64,000 nucleotides of DNA from Thiomicrorhabdus sp. Milos-T2 (GCF_000702325.1 NZ_KL370891.1:1076917-1140916), one strand, 5' to 3'. Positions 1 to 9,870 are shown, counted from the stretch's first letter. Made by a program: numbers and translations. Notes: generated from the sequence alone by a model not told the origin.

Positions 1-115
1 CTTGGTTATTGTTCCAAAGTCCATTTTCTATTATGATTTTGTAATCATGCCAAAATGGCTTTTTATCAACGGCTGTTTCATTGTCAGCAGGGTTGGTCGT
101 TGTTGCATTACTCAT
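1..115 (-). CDS. rnfE: Rnf complex subunit E, N-terminal part (cut by window edge)
   Basis: The first 38 codons of a minus-strand gene start at an ATG overlapping the end of rnfG by 8 bases. The encoded start is hydrophilic and then reads KPFWHDYKIIIENGLWNNNQ, which resembles the cytosolic N-terminus of RnfE, where a first membrane helix follows an NGLWxxN motif. Its place directly after rnfG matches the usual rnfABCDGE order. RnfE is an integral membrane subunit of the ion-translocating ferredoxin:NAD oxidoreductase. The rest of the gene lies outside the window. Confidence 0.85.
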   Translation of the reverse strand, partial: MSNATTTNPADNETAVDKKPFWHDYKIIIENGLWNNNQ

Positions 116-746
116 ACAAACGTTCTCCTAAATCATTAACCACCAGTAATGCGTGTTTTACGGCGCCTACCACGGCTCTTGGTGTAATGGTTGCACCTGT
201 AAATTGGTCAAAATCACCGCCATCTTTTTTTACTGCCCAGCGTGGATCATTGTCATCACGCACTTTGCGGCCATCAAATTCTAATACCCACTTAGTTTTA
301 TTAATCTCAACCTTATCACCCAGGCCTGGTGTTTCTTTATGCTTTATGACGCGTACGCCAGAAATACGACCATCAGGATAAACACCAATTAATATATAGA
401 TGTTGCCAGAATATCCATTGGGTGCGATGGCACTAAAAATCGCTCCTGCTGGTTGTTGGTCTTTAAAGGCACGATAAACGGTAACTGGTTGTGACGTACC
501 CAATAGTTTTAAATAGTTAGGGTCATTGATTGTATAAGTGTTTGCAAGCGGGTCGTTATTATAAAGTGCTTTCGGTAAAACTTGACCAAAGGTATTTAGT
601 AAGTTTTCACGTTCCGCTTTCTCAATAGCCGGGGCGGTTAAGGCTTTAATACTTAATAGCAGGATAATGCTTAAAAGCACAAATAAGGTCAGTTTACCTG
701 CTGAACTAAACATTGTTTTAATAAGTTGTTGGGTTGTGTTATTCAT
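108..746 (-). CDS. rnfG: Rnf complex subunit G, FMN-binding
   Basis: This 212-residue protein is the RnfG subunit of the membrane complex that moves electrons between ferredoxin and NAD(H) coupled to ion transport. A single N-terminal membrane helix (about residues 15-35) is followed by a periplasmic FMN-binding domain. The motif FTGATITPRAVV near residue 182 carries the threonine to which FMN is covalently attached in the family. The length is normal. It follows rnfD by 11 bases and overlaps rnfE, so it is part of one operon. A CCCAGGCCTGGT palindrome lies inside the gene at 319-330, where the protein reads PGLG. Confidence 0.95.
   Translation of the reverse strand: MNNTTQQLIKTMFSSAGKLTLFVLLSIILLLSIKALTAPAIEKAERENLLNTFGQVLPKALYNNDPLANTYTINDPNYLKLLGTSQPVTVYRAFKDQQPAGAIFSAIAPNGYSGNIYILIGVYPDGRISGVRVIKHKETPGLGDKVEINKTKWVLEFDGRKVRDDNDPRWAVKKDGGDFDQFTGATITPRAVVGAVKHALLVVNDLGERLYE
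319..330. repeat. AGGCCT palindrome, in rnfG
   Basis: CCCAGGCCTGGT, one base from the ACCAGGCCTGGT consensus of a dispersed palindrome found throughout the window. It lies inside rnfG codons. Confidence 0.7.
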
Positions 747-757
747 TAAATCAACCT

Positions 758-1792
758 CTAACGTTTGTGGCCAAATACACGTGGTTGAGTGTATTGGTCT
801 ATTAAAGGAACCGCAATGTTCATTAATAAAATCGCAAACGCGATACCATCAGGAAAGGCTCCCCAGTTACGGATAACGTAAACCAATATGCCTATTCCGC
901 AAGCATAGATAAACCGGCCTTTTGGCGTTGTACTGGCCGTGACGGGATCAGTAATAATAAAAAATGCTGCCAACATCGTTCCACCACTCAATAAGGTGAA
1001 GCTCATTGGTGGATATAGGTTAGGGTCAATTTGGTTAAAGATAAAACTCATTAGGCCAAGAGCACCCAAAAAGCCAACAGGAAATTGCCAGCTGATAGAA
1101 CGGGTAATTATCATCCATACACCACCCACCATAAAGGCGACATTTACCCAGCCCCAGCTTGATAAACCAAATAAATGACTCGACGCTTCAGTTCTAATTG
1201 AATCTACAACCGTAATGCCTTGAGATAATCCTGTACGAACTGAATTTAAAGGCGTTGCTCCGGTAAGAGCATCCAAATTCATGCCAGGAATATGCCCTGT
1301 AAAAATGTAATAAGCAGATTCCAGAAAACTAATAGAGTGGCCACTTAAACTACTTGGCAAGGTCCATTGAGTCATTTGTACGGGGAATGAGATTAAAAGA
1401 AAAGCATAACCTAACATGGCAGGGTTAAAAGGGTTATAACCCAAGCCACCATAAAGATGTTTACCAAAAATTAAGGCAAATGTACTACCACTTACAATAA
1501 TCCACCAAGGGGAGTCAGGAGGAATACAAAACACAAGACCCGTTATGGTAATTAATCCACTCATATCGGTAATAAAAGGTAGCACAGGTCGGCCACGCAT
1601 TCTTAGCATAACGTATTCCACTATCAGTAAGGTCATTACCGCTAGTATCCATTGCACGACAATACCAAAACCAAAAAGGTAGATATGTGTAAAAAGTGCA
1701 GGTAAAGCCGCAATCTGAACTTGCAACATGACCTTACGAACATTTTGATTATTATGAGTGTAAGGTGAAGAACTTAGTTCGGGGGCATTCAC
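758..1792 (-). CDS. rnfD: Rnf complex subunit D
   Basis: A 344-residue multi-pass membrane protein of the RnfD/NqrB family. It has about nine to ten hydrophobic segments and the motif LDALTGATPLNSVRTG around residue 180, where the threonine of the GAT motif carries covalent FMN in RnfD. It forms the membrane core of the Rnf pump together with RnfA, RnfE and RnfG. The start ATG overlaps the end of rnfC by four bases, which indicates translational coupling. The length is typical and no defects are seen. Confidence 0.95.
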   Translation of the reverse strand: MNAPELSSSPYTHNNQNVRKVMLQVQIAALPALFTHIYLFGFGIVVQWILAVMTLLIVEYVMLRMRGRPVLPFITDMSGLITITGLVFCIPPDSPWWIIVSGSTFALIFGKHLYGGLGYNPFNPAMLGYAFLLISFPVQMTQWTLPSSLSGHSISFLESAYYIFTGHIPGMNLDALTGATPLNSVRTGLSQGITVVDSIRTEASSHLFGLSSWGWVNVAFMVGGVWMIITRSISWQFPVGFLGALGLMSFIFNQIDPNLYPPMSFTLLSGGTMLAAFFIITDPVTASTTPKGRFIYACGIGILVYVIRNWGAFPDGIAFAILLMNIAVPLIDQYTQPRVFGHKR

Positions 1793-4146
1793 GATTGAGT
1801 ATCCTCAGAATTTTCTTGAATTTTTTTTAACGCAGCTCTTTCAGCGGCTTTTTTAGCTGCATTGGCCTTAGCTAATTGCATTGCTTTTTGTTTTTTATCT
1901 TGTTTATCAGTTTGTCTATCAGTTTGTCTATCAGCTTGTTTATCCACTTGTTGGGATGAAGCTTCAGTGATTGGCTGATTAGATTGCTTAGAGTTAGATG
2001 CATCCTCATTATTTTGCGCATTCTTAGTTTGGGCTTTTGATTGAGAATCTGCTTTGCGCTTTTTAGCAGCGGCTCTTGCTGCTTGCATTGCCGCTTTACG
2101 CGCCGCTTCTTTTTTGGATGCTGGGGTTTCTTCGGTGTTTTGAGTTAAGTTTGTCGTTAAGTCTGGCGCTTGCTCTACCTCTGTATCTTTTTGAGTCGCT
2201 TTTTTTGCCTGAGCACGTTCTTTTGCAGCAGCCATGGCGGCTGCTTTGGCTGCTTGTTTTGGGTCTTTAGATACGGACGGTTCTACATCACGCGTTTTGT
2301 TGTTATCTAAAGAATCAGACTGTTTTTTAGCTTTTTTTGCATCGGCACGTTTTTTAGCCGCCGCCATGGCTGCTGCTTTGGCTGCATCTTTAGGGCTAGA
2401 TATATTGCCATTATTATCCCTAGCTTGTTTCGAAGCTTGATGAGTAGCTTGTTTAGCCGCTTCAATGGCTTTTCTTCTAGCAGGCGGGATATTGTCAGAA
2501 GTAGCCGACGTAGCCGTTTCATCTGCAGAACCAGAAGCGGTGTTTTTGGCCGCAGCTCTTTTTGCTGCTGCCGCTTTAGCCGCTGCAGCAGCTGCACTTG
2601 CTTTGCCTTTTGGTTTAGAGGTGCTTTCTGAATCAGCTTTGTTTTCAGCCTGTTTTTTTACCGCATCTTTTTTCGCTTTTAAGCGAGCTTCGCGTTCTTG
2701 TTTTTCACGTTCAATTCGTGCAAGTTTAAATTCATGACGTTGTTTAGCCAGTTCAGTCGCTTTTTCTTCAGCATGAATTTCTTTAATTTCTGATTTTGCG
2801 TGGCGGTAATACTGCACTAACGGTATATGACTTGGGCAAACATAGCTACAACAACCACATTCAATACAATCAAAAACGTTAAGCTTTTCTACTTTTTCAA
2901 ACTCATGGGCATAACTGTGCCAGTACATCTGTTGTGGTAGTAAGTTAACTGGGCAAGCATCCATACACTCACCACAACGAATGCAGGGCATTTGCATCTC
3001 TACTGGCTCAGGAGGATTAGCTAAAATACAGTTAGTGGTTTTAATTACCGGTACTTGGTTGTCTTGAACCTTAAAGCCCATCATTGGGCCACCCATAATT
3101 AACGGATAATTGAGTGGAAATTTTGGCTTTGCTGCTTGAGCTAAGGTTTCAAAAGGGGTACCAATTAAGGCTTTAATATTAAAAGGTTCTGCTAAACCTA
3201 AGCCGGTTACGCTAACTAAGCGAGAGGTAAGTGGCTCGCCAAAACGAACTGCATTATGAATGGCGGCAAAGGTAGCAACATTCATCATTAACAATCCAAT
3301 ATCGACCGCATGAGCTTTATGCGGCATTTCGATTCCGGTCAATTCTTGAGTAAGCTGTTTTTGCCCTCCCATTGGGTAAACCGATTGAACCACAATAATT
3401 TCAACTAAAGTATCTTTAGCGGCTTTTTGCATAGATTTTATTGCGGCAGGTTTATTACTTTCAATACCACATATAATTTTGCTTGAACCTAAAGCTTGAG
3501 CGGTAATCAGCGCACCTTGGATAATGGCATTCGCTTCAGTTTGCATGATTAAATCATCACAAGTAATAAAGGGTTCGCACTCTGCGCCATTGATCAATAA
3601 GGTGTGGATTTTGCCAGGTTCATTCGGAATTTTTGCATAGGTTGGAAACCCTGCGCCCCCCATGCCAACAATGCCCGCGTTGAGCAAAATCTCTTTTAAT
3701 TCTTTTGGATTGTTTGGGCTTTCACCGGAGACCTTGAGTGGGTTTTTTATGCTTTCATCTAAATGGTCTGGTTTGATGATGATTGCAACATCCTGCAAAC
3801 CAGAAGGGTGCGGAAGAGTGTAGTTTGCAATCTCTTCAATTACCCCCGAAGTAGGAGCATGAATAGGTACTACTAAGGCTTTATTAGCATCTTTAGATGA
3901 ACGAGCAATTAATTGATTTTTTTTGACGGTTTGCCCAACTTTTACCAAGAGTTCAGCAGGTTGACCTACTTGTTGTTGTAAGGGCATGACTAGACGTTCT
4001 GGAATAATCGGTTCACGAATTGGCTGGCTAGAAGAGAGCTCTTTTCGATATTGTGGGAAGACTCCACCATTAAAACTATGCAACCAGCGCTTTGCTTGAG
4101 GGTAAATAGGAGCAATTTTGTTAACAATACTGGCCAAAATAGACAT
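1789..4146 (-). CDS. rnfC: Rnf complex subunit C with long Ala/Lys-rich tail
   Basis: A 785-residue RnfC, the peripheral subunit that exchanges electrons with NADH. The N-terminus carries the FNGGVFP motif and a lipoyl-like fold. A Rossmann-like region follows, with GMGGAGFPT near residue 160 and NGAECEP near 185. Two ferredoxin-type [4Fe-4S] motifs, CIRCGECMDACP (about 384) and CIECGCCSYVCP (about 424), come next. After about residue 460 the protein becomes highly charged and then alanine/lysine-rich, with repeated AAKAAAMAAAK-type units. Such tails vary in length among RnfC proteins, and this one is long (over 300 residues). The start overlaps the rnfB stop by one base. Confidence 0.95.
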   Translation of the reverse strand: MSILASIVNKIAPIYPQAKRWLHSFNGGVFPQYRKELSSSQPIREPIIPERLVMPLQQQVGQPAELLVKVGQTVKKNQLIARSSKDANKALVVPIHAPTSGVIEEIANYTLPHPSGLQDVAIIIKPDHLDESIKNPLKVSGESPNNPKELKEILLNAGIVGMGGAGFPTYAKIPNEPGKIHTLLINGAECEPFITCDDLIMQTEANAIIQGALITAQALGSSKIICGIESNKPAAIKSMQKAAKDTLVEIIVVQSVYPMGGQKQLTQELTGIEMPHKAHAVDIGLLMMNVATFAAIHNAVRFGEPLTSRLVSVTGLGLAEPFNIKALIGTPFETLAQAAKPKFPLNYPLIMGGPMMGFKVQDNQVPVIKTTNCILANPPEPVEMQMPCIRCGECMDACPVNLLPQQMYWHSYAHEFEKVEKLNVFDCIECGCCSYVCPSHIPLVQYYRHAKSEIKEIHAEEKATELAKQRHEFKLARIEREKQEREARLKAKKDAVKKQAENKADSESTSKPKGKASAAAAAAKAAAAKRAAAKNTASGSADETATSATSDNIPPARRKAIEAAKQATHQASKQARDNNGNISSPKDAAKAAAMAAAKKRADAKKAKKQSDSLDNNKTRDVEPSVSKDPKQAAKAAAMAAAKERAQAKKATQKDTEVEQAPDLTTNLTQNTEETPASKKEAARKAAMQAARAAAKKRKADSQSKAQTKNAQNNEDASNSKQSNQPITEASSQQVDKQADRQTDRQTDKQDKKQKAMQLAKANAAKKAAERAALKKIQENSEDTQS

Positions 4147-4742
4147 TAAACCTCTCCTTGATTAGGCTTGTTGATGTCGCTTTGCTGGTTAATGGTTTCT
4201 ATTGCAATCGTTTCGTCAGGTTCTGGCCATTTCCAGTTGCGGGTTGATAGAGGAATTGGCTGCATATCAATACAATCAACCGGGCAAACAGGTACACAAA
4301 GCTCACAGCCGGTGCACTCTTTTTCAATGACGGTGTGCATTAATTTAGTTGCGCCTAAAATAGCGTCAACTGGGCACGCTTTAATACATAACACGCAACC
4401 AATGCAAAGATCTTCGTTAATGCGAGCAACTTCTTTAGGTTTGTCTTCCTCTTCGACGGTTTCCATCTCTTTAGGTTCAAGACCGGTGATTTCGGAAATG
4501 AGAATCATGACTTCTGTCCCGCCTGGAACGCATTTATTTACCTCAGTTTCGCCTTTGGCAAGTGCTTCCGCATAGGGTTTACAGCCTGGATAACCGCATT
4601 GACCACACTGGGTTTGCGGTAAGATTTTGTCAATACGTTCAGCGGTGGGATTACCTTCTATTTTAAAGCGTACCGAGGCGTACCCAAGCAAAAGTCCAAA
4701 TACTATCGCAAGCCCAACAAAAATTAAAATTGCTTCTATCAT
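4146..4742 (-). CDS. rnfB: Rnf complex subunit B, ferredoxin-like
   Basis: A 198-residue RnfB, the ferredoxin-facing subunit. An N-terminal membrane anchor (residues about 1-25) precedes a four-cysteine Fe-S domain starting [15 protein letters not shown] near residue 47. Two classical [4Fe-4S] motifs follow, [16 protein letters not shown] (about 112) and [16 protein letters not shown] (about 142). The gene lies 6 bases from rnfA and overlaps rnfC by one base, so it is translated in the same operon. The length matches the gammaproteobacterial form. Confidence 0.96.
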   Translation of the reverse strand: MIEAILIFVGLAIVFGLLLGYASVRFKIEGNPTAERIDKILPQTQCGQCGYPGCKPYAEALAKGETEVNKCVPGGTEVMILISEITGLEPKEMETVEEEDKPKEVARINEDLCIGCVLCIKACPVDAILGATKLMHTVIEKECTGCELCVPVCPVDCIDMQPIPLSTRNWKWPEPDETIAIETINQQSDINKPNQGEV

Positions 4743-4748
4743 AAATCT

Positions 4749-5324
4749 TTACACCAATCCACCAAAGCCCATAAATGCCATAGACATTAAGCCTGCTGTG
4801 ATTAAAGCAATAGGAGCACCTTTAAACGGTCCTGGAACATCAGCAACCTCAACGCGTTCACGAATGGAGGCAAATAACACCATGACTAACGTAAAGCCAA
4901 TAGCGGCTCCAAAGCCATAGAAAGCAGAAGCAATAAAGTCATTCTTTTCACCCACATTCAATAATGCCACACCTAAAACGGCGCAATTGGTCGTAATCAG
5001 CGGTAAATAAATCCCTAATACTTGGTAAAGAGCAGGGCTGGTTTTATGAATGGCCATTTCCGTAAAGCCAACGACTGCAGCAATCGCTAAAATAAAAGCG
5101 ATTGTTTGCAGATATTCCAACCCAAAAGGTTCTAAAAGATAAGTAAAGATTAGGTAACTTAAAACGGAAGATAAAGTTAATACAAAAGTCGTTGCTAGTC
5201 CCATTCCTAAAGCTGCATCAGTTTTTTTAGAAACCCCCATAAAAGGGCATAAGCCTAAAAACTTGACTAATACAAAGTTATTAACCAGTACCGTGCTGAT
5301 TAAAATGAGAATGTATTCTTTCAT
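4749..5324 (-). CDS. rnfA: Rnf complex subunit A
   Basis: A 191-residue, six-helix membrane protein of the RnfA/NqrE family and the first gene of the rnfABCDGE operon. The N-terminus [20 protein letters not shown] is characteristic and includes the cysteine proposed to help hold an intramembrane Fe-S centre between RnfA and RnfE. The operon starts 50 bases after the end of metG on the same strand, so the two could be cotranscribed. A perfect ACCAGGCCTGGT palindrome sits between them. Confidence 0.96.
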   Translation of the reverse strand: MKEYILILISTVLVNNFVLVKFLGLCPFMGVSKKTDAALGMGLATTFVLTLSSVLSYLIFTYLLEPFGLEYLQTIAFILAIAAVVGFTEMAIHKTSPALYQVLGIYLPLITTNCAVLGVALLNVGEKNDFIASAFYGFGAAIGFTLVMVLFASIRERVEVADVPGPFKGAPIALITAGLMSMAFMGFGGLV

Positions 5325-5363
5325 TAACAGTGTTTCCTTTTGAGTTTAATCCAAATGGTATTC

Positions 5364-5375
5364 ACCAGGCCTGGT
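5364..5375. repeat. ACCAGGCCTGGT palindrome
   Basis: Exact 12-bp palindrome. Its last base is the last base of the metG stop codon, so it lies at the gene end between metG and rnfA. Confidence 0.85.
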
Positions 5376-7477
5376 TACTTGACTCTTTGCCCTGGAATAG
5401 CTCCTTCATCGGGAGATAAAATATATAAGTCACTGCCACCTGGACCGGCTGCTAAAACCATACCTTCAGATAGACCAAATCGCATTTTTCTGGGTGCTAG
5501 GTTTGCCACCATAACCGTGAGCTTGCCAATTAAGTCTTCTGGTTCATAGGCGGATTTGATTCCTGCAAATACTTGACGTTGTTCAAGGCCAATGTCTAAT
5601 GTTAATTTGAGTAACTTTTTAGCTTCAGGGACCGCTTCAGCGTTAACGATTTTGGCAATGCGTAAGTCAATTTTAACAAAGTCATCGATTGTTATTTGTT
5701 CTGCAATCGGTTCAAGTTCATTGCTTACTTGTGCGGTCTCTTGTTTTTGTTGTTTATTTGATTTTGGTTTTTTATCATCTTTTTTACCGTCAGGTGCCGA
5801 TGAAGTATTCGCTAAAGACTCTGCAGATGCTTCAATCATTTTTTCAATCTGCGGCATTTCTAAACGCGTTAATAAGGCTTTGAATTTAGTAATCTCATGC
5901 CCCATTAATGGCTTTTGAATCGCATTCCATTCCCAAGATTCCAAATTTAAAAACGCACGAGCTTTATCCGCAGTTTCAGGTATAACCGGAGCCAAATAAC
6001 TCATTAACGCACGGAATAGGTTGATTCCAACACTAACAGACTCTAATAGCTCAGTCTCTTTGCCTTCTTCTTTAGCTAAAACCCATGGTGCAGTTTCTGC
6101 GATATATTCATTTGCCTTATCCGCTAATGTCATAATTTCACGCATTGCATGACCATATTCACGTTGCTCATATAAATCAGCAATCTCTTCAGACTTAGCC
6201 GTAAAAGATTGATATAACTCATTAGCATCATTAGACCAAGATGTAGCTAACTTGCCATCAAATTTTTTAACGACAAAGCCGGCACAGCGGCTAGCGATAT
6301 TGACTACTTTACCCACTAAGTCAGAGTTAACACGTTGTGCAAAATCTTCTAAATTAAGGTCAATATCATCAATGCGACCACTTAATTTAGCTGCATAGTA
6401 GTAACGTAAATATTCTGGGTTTAGATGCTCAAGATAGGTTTTGGCCATAATAAATGTGCCACGAGATTTAGACATCTTTTGACCATCAACCGTAAGAAAA
6501 CCATGTGCAAAAACTGCATTAGGTGTTCTAAAACCCGCACCAGAAAGCATCGCTGGCCAGAATAATGCATGGAAGTTAATAATGTCTTTACCAATAAAAT
6601 GATAAAGTTCGGTAGTTGACCCTGACTTCCAGTATTCGTCAAAATCTAACCCTGTTTTATCGCAATAAGCTTTAAAACTAGACATATACCCAATAGGGGC
6701 ATCTAACCAAACATAAAAGAATTTATCTTTTTCTCCAGGGATTTCAAAACCAAAATAAGGGGCATCACGTGAAATATCCCAGCCACGAAGTCCAGACTCT
6801 AGCCACTCATCAAGTTTGTTGGCTATTTGAGATTGTAAGTGACCCGCTCGAGTCCATTCCTTAAGCATATCTTCAAACTGTCCTAATTCAAAAAACAGAT
6901 GGTCAGTCTCTTTTTCAATAGGCGTTGCACCTGAAACCGCTGATTTAGGATCAATTAAATCAGTTGGGCTATAGGTTGCACCGCAGACTTCACAGTTATC
7001 TCCGTACTGGTCTTCAGAATTACATTTAGGGCAAGTTCCCTTTACAAAACGGTCAGGTAAAAACATCTCTTTTTCAGGGTCGTATGCCTGAGTGATGGTT
7101 TTACGTGAAATGTAACCTTTAGCGTTTAACTCATTATAAATGTATTCGGCAAACGTTTTATTTTCAGGTGAATTGGTACTATGGTAGTGGTCAAACTTAA
7201 CATTAAAACCAGCAAAATCTGCTTGATGTTCTTCTGACGATTTAGCAATTAACGCTTCTGGTGTAATACCTTCCGCTTGAGCTCTAAGCATAATGGGGGT
7301 GCCATGCGCATCATCTGCACAAACGTAGGTGCACTCATGTCCACGCATTTTTTGAAAACGAGACCAAATATCCGTTTGAATATACTCAACAAGATGACCA
7401 AGGTGAATAGGGCCGTTGGCATAAGGTAGTGCACTTGTGATTAGGATTTTTCTTGGGGCTGTTTGTGCTTCTGACAT
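5375..7477 (-). CDS. metG: Methionyl-tRNA synthetase
   Basis: A 700-residue class I aminoacyl-tRNA synthetase that charges tRNA-Met. The HIGH-type motif is HLGH at residues 25-28 and the KMSKS motif lies near residue 335 ([10 protein letters not shown]). The zinc knuckle with four cysteines (CPKCN then CEVC) lies around 148-164. The C-terminal 110 residues form the dimerising tRNA-binding domain ([16 protein letters not shown]), after a lysine-rich linker with [16 protein letters not shown]. The length is typical. The neighbours mrp and rnf are the usual ones in gammaproteobacteria. Confidence 0.98.
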   Translation of the reverse strand: MSEAQTAPRKILITSALPYANGPIHLGHLVEYIQTDIWSRFQKMRGHECTYVCADDAHGTPIMLRAQAEGITPEALIAKSSEEHQADFAGFNVKFDHYHSTNSPENKTFAEYIYNELNAKGYISRKTITQAYDPEKEMFLPDRFVKGTCPKCNSEDQYGDNCEVCGATYSPTDLIDPKSAVSGATPIEKETDHLFFELGQFEDMLKEWTRAGHLQSQIANKLDEWLESGLRGWDISRDAPYFGFEIPGEKDKFFYVWLDAPIGYMSSFKAYCDKTGLDFDEYWKSGSTTELYHFIGKDIINFHALFWPAMLSGAGFRTPNAVFAHGFLTVDGQKMSKSRGTFIMAKTYLEHLNPEYLRYYYAAKLSGRIDDIDLNLEDFAQRVNSDLVGKVVNIASRCAGFVVKKFDGKLATSWSNDANELYQSFTAKSEEIADLYEQREYGHAMREIMTLADKANEYIAETAPWVLAKEEGKETELLESVSVGINLFRALMSYLAPVIPETADKARAFLNLESWEWNAIQKPLMGHEITKFKALLTRLEMPQIEKMIEASAESLANTSSAPDGKKDDKKPKSNKQQKQETAQVSNELEPIAEQITIDDFVKIDLRIAKIVNAEAVPEAKKLLKLTLDIGLEQRQVFAGIKSAYEPEDLIGKLTVMVANLAPRKMRFGLSEGMVLAAGPGGSDLYILSPDEGAIPGQRVK

Positions 7478-7671
7478 TGCTGAGTTTCCACTTTACAAAT
7501 TCGGTTTTAAGCATGGAGCGAACAAAGAGAGGTTGCAATAACGACCATCTGTTCGATAATAGGCTTAATGAGTTTTTAAATTAAGCCAGATATTATATTG
7601 TTTTTTAGGTGTATTTGTATGGATTGTTTGCAGTAAAGTTTTGGAGTTTTCGCCTTGTTATAATTTAAATT

Positions 7672-7830
7672 GAGACCTTTGCACGAGATAGGTGCGAAAG
7701 AAAAATGAGAGAAAATTTGCCTGATTGCGGCGGAAAATGCAGCGAATAGCTAGCTATTCGCAAGTTTTTCAACAAAAATCGGGTGAATTTTAACCATTTT
7801 TACTCGTGCATACTCTCGTGCAAAGGTCTC
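7672..7830 (+). mobile_element. GAGACC-family MITE-like element, copy 1
   Basis: A 159-bp element with perfect terminal inverted repeats GAGACCTTTGCACGAG and a central palindrome AATAGCTAGCTATT. The two arms are imperfect inverted repeats over nearly their whole length. It is flanked on both sides by AAATT, a 5-bp target-site duplication. It carries no open frame of its own. It lies between metG and a STAS gene. The orientation called plus here reads GCGAAAGAAAAATGAG just inside the left end. Confidence 0.85.
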
Positions 7831-7968
7831 AAATTAGCTTTAAATCCAAATGAAAGCTATTTTATATTTTCTGTGTCAGGTATGCTTTTATTCAATATAA
7901 AAAGCAAATTCATTAAAAATGATAATGACTCTGTTAAATTGCTAGAGTTAAAAGAAGATGATTTATGA
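7831..7968 (+). other. Short open frame running out of MITE copy 1 into the STAS gene
   Basis: An open frame begins inside the element (GTG at 7783) and continues for 45 codons of non-element sequence, ending in an ATGA overlap with the downstream STAS gene. The non-element part includes an internal ATG at 7884 that would give 28 residues, MLLFNIKSKFIKNDNDSVKL and eight more. The tight stop/start overlap suggests this is the 3' end of a real upstream gene cut off by the insertion. It could also be chance. No family recognised. Confidence 0.3.
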
Positions 7969-8264
7969 GTATCGTGGTTCAAGAACAAGATGACTTAATA
8001 ACCCTTAAACTAGATAGTAGTTTTGATGTAAGTCAGTATGAAGAATTTAAGTCTATATGTGAAAAATATAAGGCACCTGAAAATTGTTTTAATTTAGATT
8101 TTTCAAAAACACATTATATGGATAGCTCTGCATTAGGCATGCTGTTGCTTTTGCGAGAGCAAACGATGGGTAATAAGCGTAAGGTAAAATTAATTAATGT
8201 GAGTGGAACGGTTCTTAAAATTCTTGAAGTGGCTCAGTTCAAAAAGTTGTTTACAATTAATTAA
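7965..8264 (+). CDS. STAS-domain protein (anti-sigma factor antagonist type)
   Basis: A 99-residue single-domain STAS protein. The core motif MDSSALGMLLLLRE near residue 50 contains the serine that is phosphorylated in SpoIIAA-like antagonists. In bacteria these small proteins act as partner-switching signals with HPK-type kinases and SpoIIE-type phosphatases. Neither partner is visible nearby, and the truncated frame just upstream may be what is left of one. It is unrelated to metG and mrp and lies between two inverted MITE copies. Confidence 0.8.
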   Translation: MSIVVQEQDDLITLKLDSSFDVSQYEEFKSICEKYKAPENCFNLDFSKTHYMDSSALGMLLLLREQTMGNKRKVKLINVSGTVLKILEVAQFKKLFTIN

Positions 8265-8349
8265 TTAATTGATTAATTGAATGATTTTTTATTATTTTTA
8301 AAGGAGCTAAAGGAGCTTTGCTTGAATGCAAAGCTCTTTATGAGTGAAA

Positions 8350-9474
8350 TTAATTATTTTGAATGACTATATTAGGGAACACATTAGCGTAGTTACGTTT
8401 TTTAATGCCGATTTGGGCACTAATTTTGTGAGCCATTTTACGATATTTTAAGGCGATATCACTATTGGGTTCAGCAGTTACAGTCGGTTTACCTTTGTCA
8501 GACTCTTCACGGATGCGTTTATCAAGCGGAAGCGCACCTAAAAAATCAACCTTATATTCTTTAGCCATGTTTTCGCCACCATGAGCTCCAAAAATAGCTT
8601 CTTCATAACCACAGTTGCTACAAACGTGGGTACTCATGTTTTCGATAATCCCCAATACAGGAATTTCGACTTTCTCAAACATCTTTAAGCCTTTTTTAGC
8701 ATCTATTAACGAGACTTGTTGTGGAGTGGTGACAATGACTGAGCCAGTAACGGGTATTTGTTGAGATAAAGTAAGTTGAACATCACCGGTTCCTGGAGGG
8801 AGGTCAATTATTAAATAATCCAAATCATCCCAATTTGTCTCTTTTAATAATTGGGTTAGTGTTTGAGTCACGATGGGGCCACGCCAAATCATCGGTGAAT
8901 CTTCTTCTATTAAAGCACCAATAGACATAACCTGAAGACCATAAGCCGCAAGGGGTTGCATACTTTTACCGTCTGGGGATTGAGGTTTTTCTTTAATATT
9001 GAGCATGGTTGGAATGCTTGGACCATAAATATCGGCATCTAATAAGCCAACGGTTGCGCCTTCCTGTTGAAGCGCTAGGGCAATATTGACAGAAGTTGTC
9101 GATTTTCCTACGCCACCTTTTCCTGAGGCAATAGCAATAATGTTTTTTATGTTTGCTAAAGGAGAAACTCCTTTTTGAGCATCATGCGAAACAACTTTGG
9201 TTTGGAAGTTAACGGTTACGTGGTTAATTTCACCAAGTTGAGTCAATTCGTGCACAATATTTTGTTCAATACTTGGCCAAAGACTTTTACATGGGTAAGG
9301 CATAGCAATGGTCAAAGAGAGTGTATCTTTTTTAATTTTTAAGTCACTAATCGCATTGAGAGAATCTAGGTCTTGTTGTGATGTTGGATCAACAATGGAC
9401 TTAAATTTTTTGGTGAGTTGTTCTTGTAATTCTTGCGAAATACCATTGCCAAAAAGAGAGTTTAGAATACCCAT
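8350..9474 (-). CDS. mrp: Mrp/ApbC-family P-loop ATPase, iron-sulfur cluster carrier
   Basis: A 374-residue ATPase that holds and transfers [4Fe-4S] clusters to apoproteins. An N-terminal MIP18/DUF59-like domain (residues 1-95) precedes the ParA-like nucleotide-binding domain with the deviant Walker A motif SGKGGVGKST at about 117-126. The bridging CSNC motif near 285 binds the cluster between two subunits. The length is normal. The metG-mrp neighbourhood is conserved in gammaproteobacteria, although here a STAS gene and two MITE copies intervene. A role in supplying Rnf Fe-S subunits is only a contextual guess. Confidence 0.95.
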   Translation of the reverse strand: MGILNSLFGNGISQELQEQLTKKFKSIVDPTSQQDLDSLNAISDLKIKKDTLSLTIAMPYPCKSLWPSIEQNIVHELTQLGEINHVTVNFQTKVVSHDAQKGVSPLANIKNIIAIASGKGGVGKSTTSVNIALALQQEGATVGLLDADIYGPSIPTMLNIKEKPQSPDGKSMQPLAAYGLQVMSIGALIEEDSPMIWRGPIVTQTLTQLLKETNWDDLDYLIIDLPPGTGDVQLTLSQQIPVTGSVIVTTPQQVSLIDAKKGLKMFEKVEIPVLGIIENMSTHVCSNCGYEEAIFGAHGGENMAKEYKVDFLGALPLDKRIREESDKGKPTVTAEPNSDIALKYRKMAHKISAQIGIKKRNYANVFPNIVIQNN

Positions 9475-9496
9475 TTATTTACCTCTACCGTTAAAA

Positions 9497-9655
9497 GAGA
9501 CCTTTGCACGTGAGAATGCACGAGTAAAAATGGCTAAAATTCACCTGATTTTTGTTGAAAAACTTGCGAATAGCTAGCTATTCCCTGCGCTTTCCGCCGC
9601 AATCAGGCAAATTTTACCTCATTTTTCTTTCGCACCTATCTCGTGCAAAGGTCTC
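9497..9655 (-). mobile_element. GAGACC-family MITE-like element, copy 2
   Basis: A 159-bp copy in inverse orientation to copy 1. The left end is slightly changed (GAGACCTTTGCACGTG) and the right end is perfect. It is flanked by TAAAA on both sides, a perfect 5-bp duplication. It begins 22 bases upstream of the mrp start codon, so it lies in the mrp promoter region. Confidence 0.85.
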
Positions 9656-9754
9656 TAAAAAATAATTGTGGTTATTTTAACAGCTAACACTTGGATAAAA
9701 AGGCTATAAAAAATAAGGTTTATGAATACCTTTTGGATTAAATTATTAAAAACC

Positions 9755-9766
9755 ACCAGGCCTAGT
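9755..9766. repeat. AGGCCT palindrome, degenerate
   Basis: ACCAGGCCTAGT, one base off the consensus. It lies in the 215-base gap between MITE copy 2 and mutL, which holds no other recognisable feature. Confidence 0.55.
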
Positions 9767-9870
9767 AGGTTTAGAAGCAGGGTAATGGCTAAATAATAGC
9801 GTGATTGATGGTATAATTTTGGCCGTTTTTTACAAACTTTTTAAGTCTATAAACGGGTTTTAAATCTTAT

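Noticed and set aside
2076-2737. Several plus-strand frames opposite the rnfC tail
   Set aside because: Shadows of the Ala/Lys repeats. Leu/Ala-rich or Arg/Ser-rich translations come from the repeat on the other strand.
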